Part shown: positions 1 through 6,785 of the stretch, in pieces
How the letters are laid out: every line of letters begins with the position of its first letter
How positions within the stretch are numbered: the first letter of the stretch is position 1
NCBI GenBank assembly: GCA_016717595.1
Contig: JADKFE010000094.1
Span: forward strand, 1-16,539
Source: Deltaproteobacteria bacterium
GTDB lineage: Bacteria; Myxococcota_A; UBA796; CAJQPC01
Direction of reading: 5' to 3'
DNA length: 16,539 bases
Position numbers and translations under genes: made by a program
The notes under the pieces: generated by a model
What the model was told of the DNA's origin: nothing
What the model saw: only the letters and a program-made list of their open reading frames with translations
Databases searched by the model: none

Positions 1-2
1 CC

Positions 3-44
3 GTGCCTATCGACCTGACGCTGCAGCGAGAGGACGCCCCGTGA
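3..44 (+). CDS. 3' end of an unidentified gene upstream of the HNH endonuclease
   Basis: Only the last 13 codons are inside the window (VPIDLTLQREDAP then TGA at 42-44). The stop overlaps the GTG at 41-43 that begins the HNH reading frame, giving a GTGA overlap typical of translationally coupled genes. In Septu-like and retron-linked systems the gene before a PtuB-type HNH nuclease is usually an AAA/ABC-type ATPase, so that is the best guess for this gene. The visible residues do not show it. The segment is too short to identify by itself. Confidence 0.4.
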   Translation: MPIDLTLQREDAP

Positions 45-850
45 TTCGGGTCAACCGGGGCCCGAGCCGCCTGAGCTGGCGCTGATTCGGGCTGCGGAGC
101 TGGCGCGGGTAGAGGCCATTGTGGCGGTGCGGAAGCCGGAGTCAAGGAGTTCGGAAGCTCTACGCGGGTCCGGGCGACTCGCTGCAGTTCAAGATCGCCT
201 CTGGAACGCGCAGCGCTACAAGTGTGTGTATTGTGAGCGTCGGACGTCCACACCAACCGTGATGTTGAGCATTATCGGCCCAAGACGACCCATTGGTGTT
301 TGGCCTGGACCTGGGAGAACCTGCTGTTCGCTTATGACCAATGCAATCGATTTGCGAAGGTCGCTCAGTTTCCGCTGCGAAAAGGAGGCCCACAGGTTGC
401 GCCCCAAGCAGGCCCCGCCGGGCAGAGAGCACCCCCTGTTGTTGAACCTGGCGACCCCGACGAGGATCCGGCGGCGCACCCGTCTATCGGCGCGTGAGCG
501 GGCGGGAGAACGACTGGTGGGTCATGCCGAGGCGGGTAGCAGGCGTGGGCTCAAGACGATCGAGGTGCTGGAAGCTCAACAAGCCGGAGCTGCGCGTGAT
601 GTACAGCCAACACTGGTTAGACATCAAGCCCGACATAGAGCCGGCTGGGGCACCTACGCGACAAGGCTCTGCTGCAGCTGCGTGTGGGCGACGACCCGCG
701 CTGCTTGAGCCGCGGGAGCAATGGCGACGAGTTATCACGGCGCGCACCGCGCCCTCCGCGTCCCTTGGCCGCCATGGCCATGACGTGTTCGACCACCTCT
801 TCCCCATGACGCTGCGCCAGCGGTTCGGCTTGACGCTCGTGCGCCCGTAG
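41..850 (+). pseudogene. Frame-disrupted HNH endonuclease, PtuB/TIGR02646-like
   Basis: No single frame is open through the region, but pieces of one protein appear in order across all three plus frames. They are MIRVNRG (from GTG 41), EPPELALIRAAELARVE (from 64), the zinc-binding CVYCE (223-237), the HNH core DVEHYRPK (261-284), WENLLFAYDQCNR (to about 350), REHPLLLN (about 424-447), PGDPDEDPAAH, VYRRVSGREND (482-514), KTIEVL and LNKPEL. This order of motifs is that of the small HNH nucleases that pair with an ATPase in Septu and some retron defence systems. The usual CxxC before the Asn of the core is reduced to YDQC. Joining the pieces needs about seven to nine one-base shifts, mostly missing bases, several in homopolymers (for example GGGG at 57-60). 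The extent past about 640 is uncertain; the TAG at 848-850 is the last plausible stop. It could be a decayed gene or an intact gene read with errors. As given, it cannot encode an active nuclease. Confidence 0.7.
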
Positions 851-900
851 GGATGTACCGGGGCCGCTTCATGAGCACGGATCGAGAACTAAACAATGAT

Positions 901-930
901 TTGACATGTGGGCCATGTTTGGTGTATGAA
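901..930 (+). promoter_or_regulatory. Sigma-70-like promoter for the zinc-ribbon/2TM pair
   Basis: A perfect TTGACA at 901-906 is followed 18 bases later by TATGAA at 925-930, with a TG two bases before the hexamer. The -35 is a 6/6 match, the -10 is 4/6 and the spacing is acceptable. Transcription would begin near 937, leaving a leader of about 50 bases before the ATG at 989. It lies where base composition falls from GC-rich to AT-richer. Confidence 0.55.
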
Positions 931-988
931 TCGAGGGCAAAGCGAAGGTATGATGCGCGCAATCGCATCAAGAACCACTGGAGTAAAG

Positions 989-1249
989 ATGATCTGCCCC
1001 CGCCATAATCGTGCCCACGACAGGGGTGACATGTGCCCCGACTGTTGGAGGGAAGAGTGTGACTTGCGTGAGCAGGAGGCGCACCGGATCGAGTTGATGC
1101 AACAACGGGAGCGGATGCACCGCGAGACGATGGAGGCGCTACAGAGTACGCAGTCACAGCGAGCGCAGCCGAAAAGGCAAGCGTCAGAAGCCGAGCGACG
1201 CCCCAAGAATGGGCGGGATGTTCTTCGCGCGGATCCTGCGCAGCGTTGA
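989..1249 (+). CDS. Small zinc-ribbon-like protein with a charged helical tail (86 aa)
   Basis: The ATG at 989 is chosen because GGAG at 980-983 lies five bases upstream and the protein then opens directly with the metal-site motif. An in-frame ATG at 908 lies inside the promoter and has no ribosome binding site. The N-terminus reads MICPRHNRAH with C3-P-R-H6, then C16-P-D-C19 and a further C24, a spacing suited to one structural zinc. Residues about 22-55 (rich in E, R, Q, M and H) should form a charged helix or short coiled coil. The last 30 residues are basic and probably disordered. The next gene starts inside this one in another frame (overlap of 41 bases from ATG 1209, or 32 from ATG 1218), suggesting coupled translation. 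I do not recognise a named family. A regulatory, nucleic-acid-binding or adaptor role is possible but unproven. Confidence 0.55.
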   Translation: MICPRHNRAHDRGDMCPDCWREECDLREQEAHRIELMQQRERMHRETMEALQSTQSQRAQPKRQASEAERRPKNGRDVLRADPAQR

Positions 1250-2219
1250 ATCAGGCCTTCGAGGCCTTGATGATGAGCCTGCAAACATCCCTCTACGAAT
1301 GCTCGCCGTGCAGGCGTCAATTCAGCAGGGCTATCTTACTCATGCCGCTGAGCATCTCCGTAAGGGGTTCCTCTCAAATACCGCGAGCAAGGAGGACCGA
1401 AATAACATTCTGGAGGTCGCCTTCAAGGCGGGCCTCCTTGATCTCCACGCGGAGCTTGTTCGGGAAAATAAGAACCTCGGCGAGCCTGCGCATGTGGTGC
1501 TTGCCGCTCTGCATAAGGGCGGTAAGGAAGCGGCGATTGGAAGCGCTCTGACGTTTTTGACGTCAGACAACGTCTTGCAACTGCTTCCCGTCCTTCAGGA
1601 GTACCCTCCACTTCGAGGGGCGTTAGAGGGCGCGACGCCCATCAAACAACTGCTTGTCGTTGCCAATCGCCGCAATGCTGAGCGAATCAAGACAGAACAA
1701 GAAGCGCTTGCCAAGAAAAAGATTGAGGATGAAATAGAAAACAAGTTGTCTGAGCTTCGCAGTAAAAGGTACTCCATTACGAAGAAGTACGAAAAGCTGA
1801 AAGAGGAATGTACAAGGCTTGCCATTCCTTTAGATAAGTCCAGTAAGGCCCATGAGGGGACGAAAATGGAGACAGCAAAGAATTCGATAGGCTGCTTGAG
1901 TGTAGTTGGGGTGATGGGGTACTTTTGTCTGGGCTGGATTGATCGGCGTGATCATGTGTATATTCATGGAATCATGATATTTTTAATCGTAATGATTGTT
2001 GGTTTCTCGTATTCAGCGCTATCGGGGAGCTATGATAGTCGCCAACAGCATCTTCGTAACGCAGATGAACAAGTGCAGCAGGTCGAGGCTTTGGTAGCTG
2101 AGGCAAGGGAGTTCGGAAGGCTCTTGCAAACGGATCGAGAGAAGGAGCTCTTGAAGACGGAAGAGCTTACAGACTTAATCCAGCATGATGGGCAAAAGCT
2201 GCGAAACATTCTTTACTAG
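1209..2219 (+). CDS. Unrecognised helical-repeat, coiled-coil protein with a two-helix membrane hairpin (336 aa)
   Basis: Residues about 1-150 look like short helical pairs similar to TPR repeats (for example PLRMLAVQASIQQGYLTHAA). Residues about 155-205 are a Lys/Glu-rich coiled coil. Two hydrophobic stretches follow, about 227-244 (IGCLSVVGVMGYFCLGWI) and 254-272, separated by the charged loop DRRDH. A second coiled coil runs from about 275 to 330. The predicted topology puts both soluble ends in the cytoplasm with a membrane hairpin between them. The start is uncertain: ATG 1209 has no clear ribosome binding site and ATG 1218 follows GGGCGGG. Base and codon use are much more AT-rich than in the neighbours, which suggests recent transfer. 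It is probably co-transcribed with the zinc-ribbon gene. Helical repeat plus membrane hairpin beside a nuclease is compatible with a sensor/membrane-effector pair, but no catalytic motif is visible. Confidence 0.7.
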   Translation: MGGMFFARILRSVESGLRGLDDEPANIPLRMLAVQASIQQGYLTHAAEHLRKGFLSNTASKEDRNNILEVAFKAGLLDLHAELVRENKNLGEPAHVVLAALHKGGKEAAIGSALTFLTSDNVLQLLPVLQEYPPLRGALEGATPIKQLLVVANRRNAERIKTEQEALAKKKIEDEIENKLSELRSKRYSITKKYEKLKEECTRLAIPLDKSSKAHEGTKMETAKNSIGCLSVVGVMGYFCLGWIDRRDHVYIHGIMIFLIVMIVGFSYSALSGSYDSRQQHLRNADEQVQQVEALVAEAREFGRLLQTDREKELLKTEELTDLIQHDGQKLRNILY

Positions 2220-2271
2220 CTTGGCCATTGCGGTTGCGTCGTGCGTTCCCCATTTGGCGCTTTACCGCCCC

Positions 2272-3036
2272 TCACCCCATCCGCTCCTCCCGCTCCGCCA
2301 CCTCCAGGGCCTCCCCCCACAGCGCCAACAACTGCCGCTCGCCGCCGCCGTCCCGCCACTCCCGAAACGCGGGGGCCTTCGCCGGGCACAAGGTCGCCGC
2401 GTAGCGCCAGGCGTCCATCAGGCCCAGCCCACGAAGATGCTCCAGCAGCGCCTTCGTCTGCGGGTCAAGGCGATCCGGGGTCGGCAAGGCCAACAGTCGC
2501 CGCCCCCGGGCCTCGGCGGACTCCTCACGAACGGCGCGGGCGGTGCCATAGAGCGGGTTCTGGGCCAGGGCCTCGGCGCTCAGACCGGCGGCGGCGCGGG
2601 CGTCCCCCGCGAGCAGACGGCAGCGCGCGAGACGAACCAGCACGGTTGGCCCCGCGCCCTCTTTGGCCCGGGCCTCCTGATACCGACGCTCGGCCTCGTC
2701 AGCCCGCCCCACGGCCAAGAGCACGTCCCCCAAGGCCGCCAACGCCCCAGGCACACGGCGACCGGCGAGGGGGAACAGCAGCTCCGCCGCCGCGATGGTC
2801 TCGCCCTTCCGAAAGGCCAGCGCCGCGGGGCTCAGCGCGGGATCCGGCGCCGGGAAATGTTCGGGCAGCGCCAAGGCGGCCTTGCGGTTGAGCACGAGAG
2901 GGTGCGTGGGGTCCTCGGCCTCAAACGTCTCCTCCAAGATCTTCAGGCGGTGGGCGTCGGCGGGCAGGCCATACGACACACGGAAGCGCAGATCCTCGAC
3001 GGTCCAGGCCAGGCTCCAGGTGTGCTCGTGGCTCAT
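2272..3036 (-). CDS. TPR-like repeat protein (254 aa)
   Basis: The ATG at 3036-3034 overlaps the TGA of the preceding minus-strand gene (ATGA), which fixes this start and indicates translational coupling. The protein begins MSHEHTWSLAWTVEDLRFRV, with no signal peptide or membrane segment, so it should be cytoplasmic. Residues about 85-175 have helix-turn-helix repeats of TPR type, such as ALAALGDVLLAVGRADEAE followed by a second unit containing RLARCRLLAGDARAAA. Such repeats normally mediate protein-protein contacts. The C-terminal 80 residues are helical and charged, without a motif I can name. Its partner is probably the product of the upstream lipoprotein-like gene. The function is unknown. 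It converges on the low-GC gene ending at 2219, with 52 bases between the stops. Confidence 0.75.
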   Translation of the reverse strand: MSHEHTWSLAWTVEDLRFRVSYGLPADAHRLKILEETFEAEDPTHPLVLNRKAALALPEHFPAPDPALSPAALAFRKGETIAAAELLFPLAGRRVPGALAALGDVLLAVGRADEAERRYQEARAKEGAGPTVLVRLARCRLLAGDARAAAGLSAEALAQNPLYGTARAVREESAEARGRRLLALPTPDRLDPQTKALLEHLRGLGLMDAWRYAATLCPAKAPAFREWRDGGGERQLLALWGEALEVAEREERMG

Positions 3037-4001
3037 GGGGCGGCGCGGCGCTGGGCCCGGGCGATCCATGGCGCCCAGTCGGGGGGCAGCTCGGGGGAGG
3101 CGGCCAAGGGGGTGAGGCGGGCGTGGATGAGGCCGCGCAGGGCGAGGAGCGCCTCGTCTTGGGTGGTGCCGTCGGGGCGGCCCGTGGCGCGGGTGATGGA
3201 CAGCCAGGCGCCGTGAATGGGCGCGCGGCGCTCCAGAAGGGAGATGTCTACGGGCAGGCCCAGGCCGAGGAGCGCGTCGGCGAGGCGGGGCAGGGCCTCG
3301 GCGAAGCGTTCGTGCTTGAGGCCCACCTCCAAACGATCCACGGCGTCCTTGAGCGTGACGGTGAGCGCTACGTCGGCCCAGAGCTTGAGGCGCGGCGAGA
3401 AACGACCGGCGGCGGCCAAGGTGTCGGCGCGGTCCAGGGCCTCGGGGGAGGTGACGAGCCAGCGGGCGAGGCCCACGGCCAGGAGCGCGCCGCCAGCGCC
3501 CTCGTCGTCTCCGGCCTGGGCGGCGAGGGCCTGGGCCACGGCGCGGGCGTCGGCGGGCAGGGGATCGGCGCCGGTGGCCCCGGGCAAGGACATCACGCGG
3601 TCGCGGTGGGCGGCCTGCTCCTTGTCGGAGTCGGCCGTGGCGCGCTCCAGACACAGACCGATCAGGCGCTCTAAGCCGCTGAGATCCGCTGGGGGCGCCG
3701 GGCGCGGGGCCGAGGCGCGGGTGAGGATGATCTGGCCCTCGATCTCCGAGGTGAGTCGATCGTAGGTGGTGCTGCGCAGAAGGCGGGCGAGCTCATCCAC
3801 GGGCACGCCGGGGCCGTCCAAGAAGCCGCGCAGGGCCCAGCGCTCGCCCATGGCGCGCATTTGCTCCGGGCTCACCGGGTCGCCCAAGAAGAACCAGGGG
3901 GAGTAGGGCACGGTGAGGGTGGGCGCGTCGCGTAGGCCGCTGAGCCACAACAAGGCGGCGCGGGCGGCGGCCTCGTCGCCTTGGGTGAGCGGGCCGATCA
4001 T
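3033..4001 (-). CDS. Hypothetical protein, probably the main part of a frame-disrupted lipoprotein gene
   Basis: The open frame from ATG 4001 (MIGPLTQGDEAAARAALLWL) gives 322 residues, mostly helical, rich in Ala, Leu and Asp, with no signal peptide, membrane segment or domain that I recognise. Good coding sequence in the same style continues upstream in a second frame (about 4003-4125, including RLDPRRPSDPAAWSAFERER and APWVD). A third frame (4109-4348) carries a lipoprotein signal. Removing one base near 4003 and one near 4125 would join all three into a 437-codon lipoprotein gene (3033-4348). The ATG at 4001 therefore may not be a natural start; no strong ribosome binding site precedes it. 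Its stop overlaps the start of the TPR-like gene. Confidence 0.6.
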   Translation of the reverse strand: MIGPLTQGDEAAARAALLWLSGLRDAPTLTVPYSPWFFLGDPVSPEQMRAMGERWALRGFLDGPGVPVDELARLLRSTTYDRLTSEIEGQIILTRASAPRPAPPADLSGLERLIGLCLERATADSDKEQAAHRDRVMSLPGATGADPLPADARAVAQALAAQAGDDEGAGGALLAVGLARWLVTSPEALDRADTLAAAGRFSPRLKLWADVALTVTLKDAVDRLEVGLKHERFAEALPRLADALLGLGLPVDISLLERRAPIHGAWLSITRATGRPDGTTQDEALLALRGLIHARLTPLAASPELPPDWAPWIARAQRRAAP

Positions 4002-4108
4002 CGACCCACGGCGCCCAGGCGCCAGCCCGGGCGAGGCCCACGGCCACGGTGCCCCGGCGCTCTCGCTCAAAGGCCGACCACGCGGCGGGGTCGCTGGGGC
4101 GGCGCGGG

Positions 4109-4348
4109 TCAAGGCGCCGAAGCCCGCAGAGGCTCGGCGTCGGGGATCGTGGCCAAGAGCGCGTCGTTGAGCACGCTTGGGCGGCGGGCGAGGGGGTCGC
4201 CGTTCAGCGTGGCGGCCAGGGCCGTGGGGAGGTCCACCACGGGGACGGACATCACCGTGCTGGGCGGCGCGTCGGGCTTGAGGTGCTCGGGGATCTCCCG
4301 CACACCGCAGGCGAAGAGGAGCAGGAGCGCGGCGGAGAGGGTGGTCAC
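4109..4348 (-). pseudogene. N-terminal fragment of the frame-disrupted lipoprotein gene
   Basis: From a GTG at 4348 the frame reads VTTLSAALLLLFACGVREI: a short hydrophobic signal and a lipobox (LFAC) with the lipidated Cys about 15 residues in, then a Pro-rich linker. The n-region lacks the usual positive charge, so the start is tentative; a TTG lies one codon upstream. The frame stops at 4109 after DAEPLRASAP. The next frame carries on immediately with coding-like sequence. Deleting one G from the GGG in CTGCGGGCTT, near 4125, restores LRLRRLDPRRPSD. This looks like the first part of the gene ending at 3033, broken by a one-base insertion. The alternative is a separate small lipoprotein of 79 residues. 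Confidence 0.5.
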
Positions 4349-4451
4349 CAAAGGAGCATGCCCCGTTGTGGGCGCCTGAGCCAGCCGCCGGGCAGGCCAG
4401 CGCAACCTCCACGCGCCAGGGGCGTAGCAGGACTCTCTCTCGGAGCGACTC

Positions 4452-5195
4452 ATGCCCGCGGACTCTCCCGTCATCGTGATCTTCGGCGCCACCGGGGGCG
4501 TGGGCGCCGCCTTGGCCCGGCGCCTCGCCGCCGACGGCGCCACCTTGGCCCTCTTCGCCCGCGGGGCCGAGCGTCTGGAGGCCCTGGGGGCCGAGCTTGG
4601 CGCGTTCGTGGTCGCCGGAGACGCCACACAGAGCGCCGAGGTCGATGCCTTCGTGAGCGCCGTCGTCGCCAAGTTTGGCCGGGTGGATGGGCTGGCGTAC
4701 TGTGTGGGGTCGATCCTGCTCAAGCCCGCCCACCGCACCACCGACGCCGAGTGGCACGAGACGATGCTGTTGAACCTGCACGGCGCGTTCTACGCCATCC
4801 GCGCCGGGGCCAAGGCCATGACCCAAGGCGGGGCCATGGTGTTCTGCTCCTCGGCGGCGGCGACGGTGGGCCTGGCCAACCACGAGGCCATCGCCGCGGC
4901 GAAGGGCGGCCTGGAGGGGCTGGTGCGCGCGGCGGCGGCGAGCTACGCGCCCCGGCGCCTGCGGGTGAACGCCGTGGCCATGGGCCTGGTGAACACGCCC
5001 CTGGCGGCCAAGCTCACCAGCCACGAGCCCAGCCTCAAGGCCAGCGAGGCCATGCACCCCCTGGGGCGCATCGGCCAGCCTGAAGAGGTGGCCGAGGTGA
5101 TTCGGCTCTTGTTGGGCCCCGAGACGGGCTGGGTCACGGGGCAGGTGTGGGGCGTAGACGGCGGGCTCGCCCGGGTGAGATCCACCCGGGGCTAG
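4452..5195 (+). CDS. Short-chain dehydrogenase/reductase-fold protein lacking the catalytic Tyr (247 aa)
   Basis: The start is ATG 4452, with GGAG at 4442-4445 six bases upstream. The Rossmann dinucleotide motif GATGGVG is at residues 12-18, and NLHGAF and RVNAVAMGLVNTPL are in their usual SDR places. The length is normal for the classical family. The Ser-Tyr-Lys triad is incomplete: Ser134 and Lys151 are present at standard spacing, but the Tyr position four residues before the Lys is Ile147 (HEAIAAAKGG). From memory, a subgroup of bacterial SDRs shares this H-E-A-I-A-A-A-K pattern, so it may be a natural variant. Cofactor binding is likely; ordinary keto-reductase activity is doubtful. It is transcribed divergently from the 3033-4348 gene across about 100 bases in which I see no clear promoter. 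Confidence 0.9.
   Translation: MPADSPVIVIFGATGGVGAALARRLAADGATLALFARGAERLEALGAELGAFVVAGDATQSAEVDAFVSAVVAKFGRVDGLAYCVGSILLKPAHRTTDAEWHETMLLNLHGAFYAIRAGAKAMTQGGAMVFCSSAAATVGLANHEAIAAAKGGLEGLVRAAAASYAPRRLRVNAVAMGLVNTPLAAKLTSHEPSLKASEAMHPLGRIGQPEEVAEVIRLLLGPETGWVTGQVWGVDGGLARVRSTRG
5170..5190. terminator. Hairpin at the convergent SDR/HAD gene ends
   Basis: CCCGGGTG at 5170-5177 and CACCCGGG at 5183-5190 are perfect 8-bp inverted arms around the loop AGATC. They fall in the last codons of the SDR gene, just before the convergent stop codons (SDR ends 5195, HAD ends 5201). A symmetrical hairpin between converging genes could stop transcription from both sides. There is no T tract, so strong intrinsic termination is not assured. 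Confidence 0.4.
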
Positions 5196-5200
5196 GCGGC

Positions 5201-5935
5201 TCAGCGGCCCCAGCGCTCGGCGCCCCAGCTCAGCAGGGCGACCCAGGACTCCGGCGTCTGGAGGTCGGACCAGTCGGTGATCTCGGCGTCGCACAGGGGC
5301 TGGAGCGGCGCGGCGTCGGGCACGCTGTGCAGCACCGCGACCCGGGGGCAACCGGCGGCGAGGCCCGCGCGCAGACCGGCGGCGCTGTCCTCAAAGACCA
5401 CGCAGCGGGCGGCGGGCAGGCCCAGGCGCGCGGCGCCGGTGAGGTAGGGCTCGGGGTGGGGCTTGCCTTGGGAGACGTCCTCCGCGCAGACGCGGCGGGC
5501 GACGGGGATGACCTCGGCGAGGCCCAAGGCGATGAGCGCGCGGTCGGCGTAGGCCCGATCGCTGGAGGTGACGAGCGCCACGCCGCCTAAGGCTTGAGCG
5601 GCGGCGCGCACGGCCTGGGGCGCGCCGGGCACGGCGATCACCTCAGAGAACACCACCTCGACGTAGATCTCGCCCATGTGATCAGCCAGAGTGATGACCT
5701 CGGCGGGCGAGGCGACGGCGTGGGGGGGTACACCACGCGCCGCGGCGAGCGCCTCAACGGCGTCCCGGGCGATCTCCAGCCATCGGCAGCCGAAGACCTT
5801 GTGGTCGGGGAGGCCCGGGTCAGGCAGGCCCCGCGCGGCGAGGGCCCGGGTGATGACTGAGTGGCTGTGCCGCTCGGAGTCCATGAGGGTGCCGTCGAGG
5901 TCGAACAGTGCGCCCCAGGTGAGATTCATCGACAT
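5201..5935 (-). CDS. HAD-superfamily phosphatase, beta-phosphoglucomutase-like (244 aa)
   Basis: The start MSMNLTW at 5935 has GGAG seven bases upstream. All four HAD motifs are in place: nucleophile Asp12 and acid/base Asp14 in FDLDGT, the Thr/Ser motif LVTSSD at 121-126, Lys158 in GKPHPEPY, and the acidic FEDSAAG with Asp183. The insert between residues 16 and 105 is a helical C1-type cap, as in phosphoglucomutase/phosphoglycolate phosphatase-like enzymes. It should be a cytosolic, Mg2+-dependent phosphomonoesterase or mutase on a small phosphorylated metabolite; the substrate cannot be assigned. It is convergent with the SDR gene and divergent from pcs. The upstream extension of the same frame (to 6070) would run through the pcs promoter and is rejected. 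Confidence 0.9.
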   Translation of the reverse strand: MSMNLTWGALFDLDGTLMDSERHSHSVITRALAARGLPDPGLPDHKVFGCRWLEIARDAVEALAAARGVPPHAVASPAEVITLADHMGEIYVEVVFSEVIAVPGAPQAVRAAAQALGGVALVTSSDRAYADRALIALGLAEVIPVARRVCAEDVSQGKPHPEPYLTGAARLGLPAARCVVFEDSAAGLRAGLAAGCPRVAVLHSVPDAAPLQPLCDAEITDWSDLQTPESWVALLSWGAERWGR

Positions 5936-5957
5936 GTGCTCGCTCCGCTGCGATAAT
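5929..5957 (+). promoter_or_regulatory. Sigma-70-like promoter for pcs
   Basis: TCGACA at 5929-5934 and GATAAT at 5952-5957 are each 5/6 matches to the -35 and -10 hexamers, at the ideal 17-base spacing. Transcription would begin near 5964, about 27 bases before the pcs ATG. The -35 overlaps the start codon of the divergent HAD gene. Confidence 0.5.
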
Positions 5958-5990
5958 GCAGGCTCGCCTCCATACCCAGCCGGTGCGTCA

Positions 5991-6764
5991 ATGGCATCTG
6001 ACGGAACCCTCCGCGTCTCTGATCCGGGCCTGCGCCTCGCGGCCTGGGGTGTCCATCTGCTCACCGCCACGGGGGTGATCTGGGGATTGTTGGCGCTTCT
6101 GGCCGTCTTTGAGGGGCGTTATGGCGACGCTTACCTCTGGATGGGCGTGGCGATCGTCGTGGACAGCGTCGATGGCCCCTTGGCCCGGCGGGTGAAGGTG
6201 AAGGAGCGGGTGCCCGAGGTGGACGGCGCCTTGATGGACAACATCATCGACTACCTCACCTGGACCTTCGTGCCCATCGTGCTCATCTGGCACGCGGGCT
6301 GGCTGCCCGCCCCTGCGGCCCTGTTCGCGGGCTTCGCGCTCATCGGCAGCCTCTACGCCTTCGTTCACACCGACGCCAAGCAGGCCGAGAAGGGCTTCTT
6401 CCGGGGCTTCCCCTCGTACTGGAACCTGCTCGCCCTGTTCATCGACGTGGGCCTGCGGCACATGGGGCCGTGGGTGGTGGCGGGGGTGGTCACCGTGCTC
6501 GCGGCCTTGAGCGTGGCCCCGGTGCGGTTTGTGTACCCCAACCGCGTCAAGAAGCACCGCGGGGTCTTGTTCTGGGGCGCCTGGACGATGGTGCCCACGA
6601 TGATCCCGCTGATCGTCCTGTACCCGAGCCCGCCGATGTGGCTCGTGGCCCTGAACCTGGTGTACCCCGTCGTCTACACGCTCTTGTCGTTTAAGCTCGA
6701 CTGGGAGGACCGCCAGGAGGAGGCCCAGCGGGCGCGTGAGGCGGGGGCCGACGGCGCGGCGTGA
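5991..6764 (+). CDS. pcs: Phosphatidylcholine synthase (CDP-diacylglycerol:choline phosphatidyltransferase, 257 aa)
   Basis: This is an integral inner-membrane CDP-alcohol phosphatidyltransferase. Pcs condenses CDP-diacylglycerol with choline to make phosphatidylcholine and release CMP (EC 2.7.8.24). The active site is D58-x2-D61-G62-x2-A65-R66-x12-G79-x3-D83-x3-D87. Most family members have x8 between AR and G; the longer x12 spacing, as I recall it, marks Pcs. The following DNIIDYLTWTFVP block is also Pcs-like. About eight hydrophobic segments fill the protein, the length is right for the family, and the C-terminus is charged and cytosolic. ATG 5991 is chosen because upstream in-frame codons overlap the promoter and the divergent HAD start; its ribosome binding site is weak. 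It appears to be a single-gene unit. Membranes containing phosphatidylcholine would be expected if choline is available. Confidence 0.9.
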   Translation: MASDGTLRVSDPGLRLAAWGVHLLTATGVIWGLLALLAVFEGRYGDAYLWMGVAIVVDSVDGPLARRVKVKERVPEVDGALMDNIIDYLTWTFVPIVLIWHAGWLPAPAALFAGFALIGSLYAFVHTDAKQAEKGFFRGFPSYWNLLALFIDVGLRHMGPWVVAGVVTVLAALSVAPVRFVYPNRVKKHRGVLFWGAWTMVPTMIPLIVLYPSPPMWLVALNLVYPVVYTLLSFKLDWEDRQEEAQRAREAGADGAA

Positions 6765-6785
6765 CGGCGCGGGGGGGACTGCACA

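Noticed and set aside
908..988. Upstream ATG for the zinc-ribbon gene
   Set aside because: It lies inside the predicted promoter and has no ribosome binding site; ATG 989 has GGAG at proper spacing.
2220..2271. Possible terminator between the converging low-GC gene and the TPR-like gene
   Set aside because: Only a weak four-pair GGCG/CGCC hairpin is visible and there is no T tract.
2185..3216. Long plus-strand open frame opposite the TPR-like gene
   Set aside because: It is a GC-rich shadow: Arg/Pro/Gly/Gln-rich, without domains, and it covers two coupled minus-strand genes with better coding character.
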